Shown: one piece after another, positions 6,595-14,471 of the stretch
How positions within the stretch are numbered: position 1 is the first letter of the stretch
Layout: each line of letters begins with the position of its first letter
From: Anaerolineales bacterium
GTDB taxonomy: Bacteria > Chloroflexota > Anaerolineae > Anaerolineales > Villigracilaceae
Direction of reading: 5' to 3'
Assembly (NCBI GenBank): GCA_016928525.1
Contig: JAFGKO010000353.1
Location: 1 to 15,095 of the forward strand
DNA: 15,095 nucleotides
Made by a program: the position numbers and the translations under genes
The notes under the pieces: model-generated
Seen by the model: the letters and a program-made list of their open reading frames with translations, nothing else
Told to the model about the DNA's origin: nothing
Databases searched by the model: none

Positions 6595-7611
6595 CTAAGT
6601 TGTTCTTATTGACCGTTCTTTCCAGGTCGGGAAATCTGAACTAAAAACTTCATCCAGCTCTGTTATTCCCTCATACTTAAGCGATTGGAAAATACTCAAG
6701 TCACTTGGGGGTTCTTCCCGAACATTGTTTATCATATAGGTTGGGCGATTCAAACCAATTGCAATTCCCAAATTCACAAATGAACTTGATAATGCCGATG
6801 TATCAATGCGGTAAATCCCGAACTTAGAAGAAGCTATTGCACTAGCGTTTTCCTGCAAAGTCTGATAGAAAATGGGCTTAATCCCATTTTGTTCAAGAAA
6901 TCTTATCAAAGTTTTGTCTGTGGCACCCAAGAACACGGGTTGATACCCATATTTAGTCACCAGTTTTGCTAAAGTTAACCCTACGTCCACTACTTCCAAA
7001 CTACCAAGGGAAATGCAAACTTCCTGTGTCTCAGAAGAAACCTTTGGAATCAATGCATCATCCACATAGCCAATACGCGTTATATAATCATTAGTCAGAT
7101 CCCCAAATTCTTCCGATAAACTAAAATAGTTATTCATCTCATAGTAATGAACGAATATAAGAATATTTGCAATATCAGCATCACGGTCTTTTACTAGAAC
7201 AAACGGCTTCCTTAAGCCTATTGATATTCCTAACTCAATGTAGATATTTGGCTTTTGCTCTTTGCTTATATGATAAACTCCAAATGCAGTGCCCATTATT
7301 AAGGCGGCAATATTACAGAGTAAGAAACCACCAATTTCTCTGTCAACTGTAAAAACTTTTAAATTGAATTTGGCGAAGGCCTCTTGAAGAGCTTTTCGCA
7401 TATCTTCTTTTTTCCCATCAAATCTCTGGGCTAAAAAATAGTGATCAGGATAAACTATAGGAGAGATATTGCTACATTTCCCACTTGTGCCGAACATTGT
7501 GTCATTTTTGTATAGATTGATTATATTTCTTATAATCTTTTCTCTATCTTCTCTTGGTGTATCAAGCCCCAGACTAGCCCCGATTTCTTTTATTGAAATT
7601 GATTTCTGCAT
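6595..7611 (-). CDS. Tandem NDT/TIR-like domain protein, unrecognised
   Basis: A 338-residue protein, first gene of the AT-rich operon. Domain 1 (about 56-142) runs from YFLAQRFDG through NLKVFTVDR and an alpha-helical stretch to PNIYIELGISIGLRKPFVLV. This is the layout of nucleoside 2-deoxyribosyltransferase-like enzymes, with Glu126 at the place of their nucleophile. Domain 2 (about 196-296) repeats the fold (VCISLGS, YQPVFLG, IKPIFYQTL, SSFVNLGIAIGLNRPTYMI) but has Asn280 where Glu126 stands, so it is probably not catalytic. The N-terminal 55 residues are helical with an MFGTSGK turn. GGAGG lies nine bases before the ATG. Base composition is much more AT-rich than the genes on both sides, suggesting transfer. 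Substrate unknown; nucleosides, nucleotides or NAD-like molecules are the plausible classes. Confidence 0.75.
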   Translation of the reverse strand: MQKSISIKEIGASLGLDTPREDREKIIRNIINLYKNDTMFGTSGKCSNISPIVYPDHYFLAQRFDGKKEDMRKALQEAFAKFNLKVFTVDREIGGFLLCNIAALIMGTAFGVYHISKEQKPNIYIELGISIGLRKPFVLVKDRDADIANILIFVHYYEMNNYFSLSEEFGDLTNDYITRIGYVDDALIPKVSSETQEVCISLGSLEVVDVGLTLAKLVTKYGYQPVFLGATDKTLIRFLEQNGIKPIFYQTLQENASAIASSKFGIYRIDTSALSSSFVNLGIAIGLNRPTYMINNVREEPPSDLSIFQSLKYEGITELDEVFSSDFPTWKERSIRTT

Positions 7612-7649
7612 GATAGTTGACCTCCACAGAAAGAACGTGCACTTTTCTG

Positions 7650-7672
7650 ATTATACAAGCCTTTGTAGGCTT
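7650..7672 (-). promoter_or_regulatory. Promoter -10 box with adjacent palindrome before the AT-rich operon
   Basis: On the minus strand a perfect TATAAT (7650-7655) lies about 38 bases before the ATG at 7611. A perfect palindrome, AAGCCT-ACAA-AGGCTT (7657-7672), sits one base upstream of it, filling the spacer where a -35/-10 promoter would be bound. No good -35 box is visible at 17 bases, so either an activator binds there or the palindrome is a repressor operator. The palindrome is also short enough to be a hairpin by chance. Confidence 0.5.
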
Positions 7673-7770
7673 ATGGGTTTTTATTCAACCTATGGAAAAT
7701 AGGATAAAGCAATCAGTGTCCAAAAACCCTTCGTATCCTTTGTGAATAGAACTAAGGTAGAATCTCCCCC

Positions 7771-9447
7771 ATGACCACCGATAGCAAACAAGTCATCTAC
7801 TCCATGATGCGCGTCGGGCGCATCCATCCCCCCAACAAACAGGTGCTGCGCGACATCTCGCTCGGCTTCTACTACGGTGCCAAGATCGGCGTGCTGGGGC
7901 TGAACGGCGCGGGCAAGTCCACCCTGCTGCGCATCATGGCCGGCGTGGACAAGGACTACGTCGGCGAGATCGCCATGTCCAAGGGCTACACGGTCGGCTT
8001 TCTCGAGCAGGAACCGCAGCTCGACGAGTCCAGGACCGTCATCGAGACCATTCGCGAGGCCGTCCAGCCCATCGTCGACCTGCTCGCCAAGTACGACGAG
8101 GTCAACGCCAAATTCGCCGAACCGGAGGCCGACTTCGACGCCCTGATCGCCGAGCAGGCCAGATTGCAGGATGAACTGGACAAGCACGACGCCTGGAACC
8201 TGGATTCGCACCTGGAAGTCGCCATGAGCGCCCTGCGCTGCCCCCCGGCCGATACGCCGGTCAAGATCCTCTCCGGCGGCGAACGGCGGCGCGTCGCGCT
8301 GACCCGCCTGCTGCTGACCGAACCCGACATCCTGCTGCTCGACGAGCCCACCAACCACCTGGACGCCGAGTCCGTGGCCTGGCTGGAGCACCACCTGCGC
8401 GACTACAAAGGCACGGTCATCGCCGTCACCCACGACCGCTACTTTCTCGATAACGTCGCCGGCTGGATCCTGGAACTCGACCGCGGCTACGGCATCCCCT
8501 GGAAGGGCAACTACTCGTCCTGGCTGGAGCAGAAAGAAGAGCAGCTCCGCAAAGAGGAAAAGTCCGAGTCCAAGCGCCAGAAGACCCTGCAGCGCGAACT
8601 GGAATGGATTCGCATGTCGCCCAAGGCGCGCCAATCCAAGGGACAGGCGCGCGTTAATGCATACGACAAATTGCTCTCGCAGGAATACGAGGGCTACCGT
8701 GGCGACCAGGAAATCTACATCCCGCCCGGTCCGCGGCTGGGGGACGTGGTCATCGAGCTGGACAAAGTGACGAAAAGCTATGACGAGCGCCTCATCCTGG
8801 ACGAGTTGTCTGCCACCATTCCCCCCGGCAGCATCGTGGGGATAGTCGGTCCCAACGGCGCGGGCAAGACCACCCTGCTGAAAATGATCGTTGGTCAGGA
8901 AAAGCCTGACAGCGGCTCGATCAAGATCGGTGAAACCGTCAAATGGGCCTACGCCGACCAGTCCCGCACGCTCGACCCGGAGAAGACCGTCTACGAGGAG
9001 ATTTCGCAGGGCGCGGAGATGCTGGAGTTGGGCAACCGCAAAATAAACGCGCGCGCCTACTGCTCGTCCTTCAACTTCGCCGGCTCCGACCAGCAGAAGA
9101 AGGTCGGCGTGCTATCGGGCGGCGAAAGGAACCGCGTCCACCTGGCCAAGACCCTGACCGAGGGCGCTAACGTGATCCTGCTCGACGAACCGACCAACGA
9201 CTTAGACGTGAACACGCTGCGGGCGTTGGAAGAAGCGCTGGAGAACTTCGCCGGCTGCGCCGTGGTGGTCAGCCACGACCGCTGGTTCCTGGACCGCATC
9301 TGCACCCACATCCTGGCCTTTGAAGGCGACAGCCAGGCGCGCCTGTTCCTGGGCAACTGGTCCGACTATGAAGCCGATTATAAGGAACGCTACGGCAAAT
9401 CCGCCGAAGTGCCGCAGCGGATCAAGTATAGAACATTGAAAAGATAG
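7771..9447 (+). CDS. ettA: EttA-type ABC-F protein (energy-dependent translational throttle)
   Basis: A 558-residue twin-ATPase of the ABC-F class, soluble and ribosome-binding. In E. coli EttA binds the E site and, depending on the ATP/ADP ratio, gates entry into the elongation cycle. Seen: Walker [10 protein letters not shown] (43-51), an arm insert (about 95-135), signature [11 protein letters not shown] (167-177), Walker B with Glu192 in DEPTNHLD, the tRNA-interacting linker (about 243-322, starting [12 protein letters not shown] and ending in IPPGPRLGD), second Walker [10 protein letters not shown] (360-368), LSGGERNR (448-455) and Glu473 in DEPTNDLD. Both catalytic Glu are present, so it should hydrolyse ATP. 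Length and linker match EttA rather than Uup or antibiotic-resistance ABC-F proteins. The ribosome binding site is poor (AAGGTAG, about 13 bases away). It stands alone and converges on the anti-sigma gene. Confidence 0.95.
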   Translation: MTTDSKQVIYSMMRVGRIHPPNKQVLRDISLGFYYGAKIGVLGLNGAGKSTLLRIMAGVDKDYVGEIAMSKGYTVGFLEQEPQLDESRTVIETIREAVQPIVDLLAKYDEVNAKFAEPEADFDALIAEQARLQDELDKHDAWNLDSHLEVAMSALRCPPADTPVKILSGGERRRVALTRLLLTEPDILLLDEPTNHLDAESVAWLEHHLRDYKGTVIAVTHDRYFLDNVAGWILELDRGYGIPWKGNYSSWLEQKEEQLRKEEKSESKRQKTLQRELEWIRMSPKARQSKGQARVNAYDKLLSQEYEGYRGDQEIYIPPGPRLGDVVIELDKVTKSYDERLILDELSATIPPGSIVGIVGPNGAGKTTLLKMIVGQEKPDSGSIKIGETVKWAYADQSRTLDPEKTVYEEISQGAEMLELGNRKINARAYCSSFNFAGSDQQKKVGVLSGGERNRVHLAKTLTEGANVILLDEPTNDLDVNTLRALEEALENFAGCAVVVSHDRWFLDRICTHILAFEGDSQARLFLGNWSDYEADYKERYGKSAEVPQRIKYRTLKR

Positions 9448-9450
9448 CAT

Positions 9451-9533
9451 GTCATTGCGAGACGGTGCTCTCCCGTCGAAGCAATCCCCCAATCTACAGG
9501 AAGATTGCTTCGGGCTGTCGCCCTCGCAATGAC
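9451..9533. repeat. Dispersed imperfect-palindrome repeat, TCATTGCGAG-ended (copy 2)
   Basis: An 83-base element with perfect terminal inverted repeats GTCATTGCGAG (9451-9461) and CTCGCAATGAC (9523-9533) and an inner pair GAAGCAATC/GATTGCTTC. It begins three bases after the ettA stop codon. It shares its ends, but not its middle, with copy 1 at 788-915, as expected of a MITE/REP-like family. Confidence 0.78.
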
Positions 9534-9543
9534 GCCGCAGCAC

Positions 9544-9582
9544 AAAAGTGACAGTCACCTGCGCAAGGTGACTGTCACTTTT
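9544..9582. terminator. Perfect 17-bp hairpin, bidirectional terminator
   Basis: AAAAGTGACAGTCACCT, a five-base loop GCGCA, and its exact complement ending in TTTT. A/T tails on both sides let it terminate in both directions, between ettA (ends 9447) and the convergent anti-sigma gene (ends 9594). A closely related hairpin lies at 13212-13244. Confidence 0.85.
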
Positions 9583-9593
9583 CTATCTGTTTG

Positions 9594-11405
9594 CTATCGC
9601 ATGCTTTCCGCAATGGCGATCAGCGTTTCCCTGGGGAGCGAAGCTGGCAGGAAGACTTCGATGTCATACTGAACTCCGTCCTCGAACCAGGTCAGGTACT
9701 GCCTGCAAGCAGTCTCGCCGCCGGTGGCGGTCGTGTCCCAGCACGAACTCTGATAAATCGCCGCCTGTCCGTTGACCGTTGTTGCCTCATACCCGCCAGC
9801 CAGGGCCAGGTTCTCCAGCGTATTCGCAGGATTGATGGTTTGCATGACCAGGATTTTGTACGTTCTTCCATCACCTACAGGTCCCCCGCTGTACAGAAGC
9901 ACGAACATGGTCTCACCCTCGCTCGTGCGGTATGGGCCATCGTTTTTGTAAGCGAGGTGGTCGAGGCGCAAGTCGGCCAGCATAAGCGCAGGGGCCTTGA
10001 GATCGAACCCGGAGAATGTTTCGGCCATTTCGACCGAGGTCATGCGCTCAGGGTCGGTTTCAGTAGCCGGTGAAGCGGACAGGCCGTTCAGGTTCTCCGC
10101 CAGATGACGCATTTCCAGTTTGGTCAGGAAGCCGCGTCCATCGAGTTGATCGAGATTGGCGAACAGGACGAGACTCTTGCCGTTGGACTGCCAGAGCAAG
10201 GCGCGATTGGCATAGGCCTCTTCGCCGCCGCACAGGTTACTCGGTTGCAGCCCCGTGGTGACGAGCGTCGCTGCCCCGCCCTCTGCTTCACTCACCGGAA
10301 TGGATTCGACCTCCGCGGCGATTTCGACTTCGGCGCCATTATAAAAGGCCTTTGTCTGGATTTCCTGAACGGTCGGCAAGGCCCGGTTGCTTTCAAAAAG
10401 CACTGCCGCAGGGTAATTCTCATCCGCGCCGTAGCGGTAATACATGCAGACGGCGTTATATTGGGAGGAATAAACCGCATTGGAGAAAGTAAACCCGGTC
10501 GGCATGTCGCTTGGTTCAACTACGCTGAAGCCTGCCAGCGCCTCTGCCTGTTGTAAGGTAAGGTCCGGTATCGAAGTGATGCTCGCGGTTTCTGAAGGTG
10601 CTTGCAGATTGGCGGCCAGTTCCACCAGGGCGGATTTGTCGAGGTTCGGCAGACCATCGCTTGTCTTTGCCGAGGTGAACCACAGAGTGTAGTGGATACC
10701 GTCTTCCTCCCAGCGCAGGGTTTGCAAGGCTGTTTCCGTATCCCAACTGACCGAGCCTGCCTCTTTCAATCCTAGCCCGAACCAGCCGCCGCGCACATAC
10801 TCGCCGGGAATGTTCCCAATTGCAACCGTTTCGACAAGCGCAGAAGGGCCGACCTGCCACTGCTGCAAATTATCATATGCGGCCGGGACCTGAGCCAGGT
10901 TCAATGTTCCGTCATCGCCTTGATAAGCAAGCAGCACACCGCCCTGTTTGGTCGTGGTGGCACCCATGAAGCGCATCTTTGCTGGTGCCGCATCCACTTG
11001 CTTAATGGGGAAATCCACCAGCGCGCGGACTTCGTCGAACGAACAGCGCGGCAAGAGCATCGTCCCGCAGCCACTCTCCGACGTTGGGACTGCTTCCGTT
11101 TCGAGGACGACCGGCGCGGCCGGCATGAGTTCTACATCCGAAGCGGGAACGGCGATGGTTTCGCTCCCGGCGCGCACAAAGTAACGCAGGATGCTCTGCG
11201 CGAAGGCGCGTCCCTGCGGCGTGACGGCGGCCAGCAGGGCAAAGGCCAGGACGGCCATAATCGTGGAGCCGATAACGCGGCGACGGGCGACAGCGTGCGG
11301 CGTCCACGGGGCGTTGGACAGGTGCCGGTCGAGCCGCCCGCTGGCGTTTGGCGAAAAGTCTTTTAGCAGTTCTTCGATCTGTTTTTCGTCAGGAATGTCT
11401 TTCAT
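9594..11405 (-). CDS. Membrane-anchored anti-sigma factor-like protein with three ectodomain repeats
   Basis: A 603-residue protein whose ATG (11403-11405) overlaps the stop of the sigma gene as ATGA, so the two are translationally coupled. Residues 1-43 are cytoplasmic and would hold the sigma factor. One membrane helix (about 44-61, VIGSTIMAVLAFALLAAV) is followed by TPQGRAFAQSILRYFVRAGSE and a long outer part. The outer part has three repeats (from about 122, 282 and 457) resembling DUF4367. Each opens with a motif such as QQAEALAGFSVVEP or VEMAETFSGFDLKAP and ends near an L-x-W-x-x-D/N-G segment (LRWEEDGIHY, LLWQSNGKSL, LTWFEDGVQY). Cysteine pairs (CGTMLLPRC and others) suggest disulfides. 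No zinc-binding ZAS motif (H-x3-C-x2-C) is visible. The frame extends 20 codons further upstream, but that part lies inside the sigma gene. The signal sensed is unknown. Confidence 0.8.
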   Translation of the reverse strand: MKDIPDEKQIEELLKDFSPNASGRLDRHLSNAPWTPHAVARRRVIGSTIMAVLAFALLAAVTPQGRAFAQSILRYFVRAGSETIAVPASDVELMPAAPVVLETEAVPTSESGCGTMLLPRCSFDEVRALVDFPIKQVDAAPAKMRFMGATTTKQGGVLLAYQGDDGTLNLAQVPAAYDNLQQWQVGPSALVETVAIGNIPGEYVRGGWFGLGLKEAGSVSWDTETALQTLRWEEDGIHYTLWFTSAKTSDGLPNLDKSALVELAANLQAPSETASITSIPDLTLQQAEALAGFSVVEPSDMPTGFTFSNAVYSSQYNAVCMYYRYGADENYPAAVLFESNRALPTVQEIQTKAFYNGAEVEIAAEVESIPVSEAEGGAATLVTTGLQPSNLCGGEEAYANRALLWQSNGKSLVLFANLDQLDGRGFLTKLEMRHLAENLNGLSASPATETDPERMTSVEMAETFSGFDLKAPALMLADLRLDHLAYKNDGPYRTSEGETMFVLLYSGGPVGDGRTYKILVMQTINPANTLENLALAGGYEATTVNGQAAIYQSSCWDTTATGGETACRQYLTWFEDGVQYDIEVFLPASLPRETLIAIAESMR

Positions 11406-11974
11406 GAGATTTTCTCCTCTTGGACAAAGACCGCCGGCAGGCTTTCGGCCTCGGCTTGTGCCCATTTTTCACGCAATCTGGACAGGATCCTGTGGATGGC
11501 TACGGAGACGTTGTTTTCCGATGTGCCGAGGTGTTGAGCGATCTCGTTCACCCGCCAGCCAAGCATGTAGCGCAGGGCGATAATCTCACGCTGCTCGTCG
11601 GGCAGGCCGGCCAGCAACCCGGACAGGAACCTGCTTTGCTCGTCAGCGATGGCAGCCTGTTCGGGCGTGGGATCGGCCGGAGGGTCAGCGGGCAGCTTGC
11701 GGGTAGCCTGAAGCGAGCGGCGATACTCGTCAATGACCAGCCGTTTGGCAATGCGGATCAACCATCCGGTGGCGGAATCCATGTCCCCATCGAAACGATG
11801 GCGGGCCTTCCAGGCGCGCAGGAAAGTTTCGGCGGTCAGGTCCTCCACGTCATCCTGCGGGCCGCCCGTAAGGCCATAAACATAACGGAAAACCGGCAGG
11901 CGGTTGCGCTCGTAGAGCTCCCTGAAACGGGCGGGGGTGGCGATCGGGGAATTTTTGGGGTGGAATAGTTTCAT
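11402..11974 (-). CDS. ECF-type RNA polymerase sigma factor
   Basis: A 190-residue sigma-70 family member of the extracytoplasmic function group. Region 2 (about 17-87) includes the -10-recognition helix DLTAETFLRAWKARHRF. A short acidic/Pro linker (about 95-112) leads to region 4 (about 117-170), with LPDEQREIIALRYMLGWRVNEIAQHLG and the helix-turn-helix recognition part NNVSVAIHRILSRLREKW. Regions 1 and 3 are absent, as in all ECF factors. ATG 11974 has GGAGA four bases upstream; an earlier in-frame GTG at 12004 has none. The next gene encodes its probable membrane anti-sigma partner, overlapping by four bases. A long inverted repeat (11969-12011) covers the start and may mediate feedback control. 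Confidence 0.93.
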   Translation of the reverse strand: MKLFHPKNSPIATPARFRELYERNRLPVFRYVYGLTGGPQDDVEDLTAETFLRAWKARHRFDGDMDSATGWLIRIAKRLVIDEYRRSLQATRKLPADPPADPTPEQAAIADEQSRFLSGLLAGLPDEQREIIALRYMLGWRVNEIAQHLGTSENNVSVAIHRILSRLREKWAQAEAESLPAVFVQEEKIS

Positions 11975-12011
11975 AGTGTCTCCAAAGACACGCGCGTGTT
12001 TCACTATGAAA
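11969..12011. promoter_or_regulatory. Inverted repeat over the sigma-gene start
   Basis: TTTCATAGTG (11969-11978) and CACTATGAAA (12002-12011) are perfect inverted copies 23 bases apart. Between them are a GTGTC/GACAC pair and a perfect 12-base palindrome, ACACGCGCGTGT (11988-11999). In minus-strand RNA this puts the sigma start codon and its ribosome binding site inside a hairpin. It could be an operator or an RNA structure that hides the ribosome binding site. It also separates two divergent genes. Confidence 0.5.
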
Positions 12012-12041
12012 ACGGGGGAAAGGAGAAAATCTTACAACGAG

Positions 12042-12047
12042 TATAAT
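12042..12047 (+). promoter_or_regulatory. Possible -10 box for the downstream 340-aa gene
   Basis: Perfect TATAAT about 120 bases before the ATG at 12168. No recognisable -35 box lies 16-18 bases upstream. The leader between holds no ORF or clear hairpin. Confidence 0.3.
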
Positions 12048-12167
12048 GCAGGAGTAAAACTGCAGGGGAATTGTAAACTCCCAGCCCTTTTAGGCAATGT
12101 AAAATGTTCTCAAAAGGATGGTAAAAAAGAAACCGATTTTATGCCATCCTGTCAGAAGGAGATTAGT

Positions 12168-13190
12168 ATGTCCCTCTTTGATTTTTTCAAGAAGTCAGAA
12201 AACAAGAAATCCACGAAGAGTGCTCCATCGGACTCATCCGAAGGGCTGGGAAAACGGTCGCAATCCGCAACGGACAATCCTTTTTCATCCCCCGAGCAAA
12301 ATAAGAAGCGCTACGAGGCTGCGATGGATTTTTTGCAGTTTTTCCAGGAGAAAACCCCTCTCTTAAACGGAAGACCTCACGCCGGGACCGTTCTTTCAGT
12401 TGGGGCGCGTTTGGCCGGGACAAGTCTGTTCAGGTCGATCAACAAAAAAGACTTTCCTCCGGACGTTGTCGTCCTTTCGGATGAAGCAAATGAGGCCTAT
12501 CCCCAGCTGCTGAATTTATTTGCGTATTATTGCCAGCAAAACGGGATAGATATCATGACGAAGCCTGTAGTTACAGAATTCCCCGAAAAGGATAAACCGC
12601 TCATGGAGCTTTCCCAGGTGCAGGCTGAATATCAGCAGGAATATAACCTGATCATGAAAAAACACGGGCTGGATTACCTGGAGAGCGCACGCGCCGGCAT
12701 GATCGTGTGTTCGATCCTTTTTAACTATCATTGCATCAATCACAAGGACATCGACCCTTATGTCGCTACCGGGATCGTGGCAATGGGTGTCGTAGAAGGC
12801 GCAAAAACCAGCCCGGTGTCGTTGGAAGGAAAAGTTAAAATTGGAACGAAGGAGATGAGCCGCCTTGTATTAGGAGAACCAGATGTAGTCAGGGAAGAGG
12901 CATTAGCTACCGGAGCAATTTATATTGAGCTTAATCCCGGGGTCCTTAAAATATTGCAGCAAGGGAATGTTGATCCTTATGTTATTTATGAACAAGGAGT
13001 TCTTAAACAGATTGAAGAAAGGATTGCCCGTATAGATTTCGTCAAGGTAAATGTTGATGAGCTATTCGATGAATGGCGCTCCAAACCTCTTGAACAAGCA
13101 CCTATTCACGTTAGGCTGATTTTCTGGTTGAAAGATAATGCCGCTTCATATGGCTATGAACAAAGCGGGAACAGTTGGACATTGAAGTAA
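12168..13190 (+). CDS. Unrecognised 340-aa cytoplasmic protein
   Basis: I do not recognise this family. The ATG at 12168 has AAGGAGAT about five bases upstream; an open frame extends back to 11937 but runs through the divergent sigma gene's start and has no ribosome binding site. The protein opens with SLFDFFKK, then a polar Ser/Lys-rich stretch (about 9-50, probably disordered), then a folded region with IVCSILFNYHCINHKDIDPYVATG (around 183-206; the longest hydrophobic patch, too polar to be a membrane helix) and VGARLAG near 78-84. It ends with a helical, charged part containing VNVDELFDEWRSKP. There is no signal peptide and no catalytic motif I can name. Base composition is lower in GC than in the neighbouring sigma genes. 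It lies divergent to the sigma factor and convergent with the Asp-box gene. Confidence 0.7.
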   Translation: MSLFDFFKKSENKKSTKSAPSDSSEGLGKRSQSATDNPFSSPEQNKKRYEAAMDFLQFFQEKTPLLNGRPHAGTVLSVGARLAGTSLFRSINKKDFPPDVVVLSDEANEAYPQLLNLFAYYCQQNGIDIMTKPVVTEFPEKDKPLMELSQVQAEYQQEYNLIMKKHGLDYLESARAGMIVCSILFNYHCINHKDIDPYVATGIVAMGVVEGAKTSPVSLEGKVKIGTKEMSRLVLGEPDVVREEALATGAIYIELNPGVLKILQQGNVDPYVIYEQGVLKQIEERIARIDFVKVNVDELFDEWRSKPLEQAPIHVRLIFWLKDNAASYGYEQSGNSWTLK

Positions 13191-13211
13191 GAAGAACATT
13201 CCCAATGATAA

Positions 13212-13244
13212 AAGTGACTGTCACCTTGGGGGTGACAGTCACTT
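13212..13244. terminator. Perfect 14-bp hairpin, bidirectional terminator
   Basis: AAGTGACTGTCACC, loop TTGGG, and its exact complement. It lies between the stop of the 340-aa gene (13190) and the stop of the convergent Asp-box gene (13248). On the minus strand it is followed by TTTTATC, on the plus strand by CGTTTA. It is related to 9544-9582, with the arms in the opposite order. Confidence 0.8.
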
Positions 13245-13247
13245 CGT

Positions 13248-14405
13248 TTAATCCACCACCGCCGCTTCGACCGAATTGATCGGCGGCAGGAAGTCCGCCA
13301 GCATCTCCCAGCTATCGCCCGAATTGCGGCTGTAGAACAGCTGCCCGGTGTTGGTGCCCACATAGATGCCCGCATCTTCGAAGGAGTCGGTCGCCATGGC
13401 TTCGCGTAACACCACCAGGTGGGCTTTTTCGGGCAGGCCGTTCGTCAGGCGCTGCCAGTTCTCCCCATCATCGCAGCTGCGCCAGATGGAAAAGCGGCCG
13501 TCCACGCTCATGCGATATTCGTCGCTTTCTTCGAGCGCCAGGTAGACGGTACGCGGGTCGGTGGGATGGACCGCAACCGGGAAGCCGAAGCGGGAGGGCA
13601 ATTTTCCGTCGCCGATGTCGATCCAGTCCTCACCATGGTTGTCGCTGCGATAGACGCCGCAATGGTTCTGCTGGAAGAGCACCTGCGGCCTGGATGGGTG
13701 CAGCGCCATCTTGTGCACGCACTGCCCGTATTCGGGGAATTTGTTCGGCATGAAATCGGCGCGTACATTCTTATTGTACGGAGCCCAGGTCTGGCCGCCG
13801 TCGTCCGTGCGATAACAGCCCGCGGCAGAGACGGCAATATACATGCGCTGCGGATCGGTCGGATCCAGGAGGATGGTGTGCAGGCACAAACCACCGGCGC
13901 CCGGGTTCCACTGGTCCCGCTGCGGATGATCGTAGAGCGCTTCGTTCAACACCCACGTTTCGCCGCGATCCCTGGAAACGAACAGGGATGCAGGCTGGGC
14001 GCCGGCATACAGCACATCCGGTTCGCCTGCGCGTCCGGGGGTAATATTCCATACCCTGATCATCGTTTCAGGCTTATCCTTGAAACTCTCGCCAGACTCA
14101 GAGCGAAATGCTTCCTCCACGGTGCTGGCTGGTCGGCCGGATTTCGAAGGTCGCGTAATGGCAGGCACCTGCTTGGCCTGCATCCAGGTTTTTCCGAAGT
14201 CATCCGAGTAGTGGGTGGTCGGGCCATAAATGACATGGTCCACCGCCGCGTGCAGGCGCCGGTCGCGCGGGTCCATTTGCATGTGCATCACGTTCCAGCT
14301 TTTGAAGTGGATATCGCTGACCTGCCATTTCTTTCGCGCCGCGTCGCTGTTGAATACAAATCCACCCTTGCTGGTGCCAACAAAGACCATTACCTTTTCA
14401 CTCAT
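13248..14405 (-). CDS. Asp-box (BNR) repeat beta-propeller protein
   Basis: A 385-residue protein made of BNR/Asp-box repeats, the S-x-D-x-G-x-x-W hairpin turn of sialidase- and sortilin-like propellers. Six copies are seen: YSDDFGKTW (66-74), VSRDRGETW (143-151), RTDDGGQTW (199-207), RSDNHGEDW (253-261), RSCDDGENW (309-317) and YSRNSGDSW (358-366). These imply a six- or seven-blade propeller. There is no signal peptide, membrane helix or sialidase FRIP arginine motif, so it is probably not a sialidase and is likely cytoplasmic. GGAGG sits five bases before the ATG, and an extended -10 promoter lies upstream. It resembles soluble exo-alpha-sialidase-like proteins of Chloroflexota of unknown role; its ligand cannot be read from the sequence. 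Confidence 0.85.
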   Translation of the reverse strand: MSEKVMVFVGTSKGGFVFNSDAARKKWQVSDIHFKSWNVMHMQMDPRDRRLHAAVDHVIYGPTTHYSDDFGKTWMQAKQVPAITRPSKSGRPASTVEEAFRSESGESFKDKPETMIRVWNITPGRAGEPDVLYAGAQPASLFVSRDRGETWVLNEALYDHPQRDQWNPGAGGLCLHTILLDPTDPQRMYIAVSAAGCYRTDDGGQTWAPYNKNVRADFMPNKFPEYGQCVHKMALHPSRPQVLFQQNHCGVYRSDNHGEDWIDIGDGKLPSRFGFPVAVHPTDPRTVYLALEESDEYRMSVDGRFSIWRSCDDGENWQRLTNGLPEKAHLVVLREAMATDSFEDAGIYVGTNTGQLFYSRNSGDSWEMLADFLPPINSVEAAVVD

Positions 14406-14449
14406 TGCTGCCTCCGTCTATCTGTTTACTGAATAAATGTTCTATCTAA

Positions 14450-14458
14450 ATTATACCA
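14450..14458 (-). promoter_or_regulatory. Extended -10 promoter of the Asp-box gene
   Basis: Minus-strand TGGTATAAT (TGnTATAAT consensus), about 45 bases before the ATG at 14405. No clear -35 box is present, which is usual for extended -10 promoters. Confidence 0.55.
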
Positions 14459-14471
14459 TAATTGTCCAAAA

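Noticed and set aside
7690..8634. A 314-codon open frame on the minus strand under ettA
   Set aside because: It is a shadow of the GC-rich ettA gene: Val/Gly/Asp-repetitive, without a ribosome binding site, and the plus-strand product matches EttA along its length.
13248..14405. Sialidase activity of the Asp-box protein
   Set aside because: Asp-boxes alone are structural; no FRIP-type arginine motif or signal peptide is visible.
13419..14432. A 337-codon plus-strand frame across the Asp-box gene
   Set aside because: Antisense to six well-spaced Asp-box motifs on the minus strand; its composition is that of a shadow frame.
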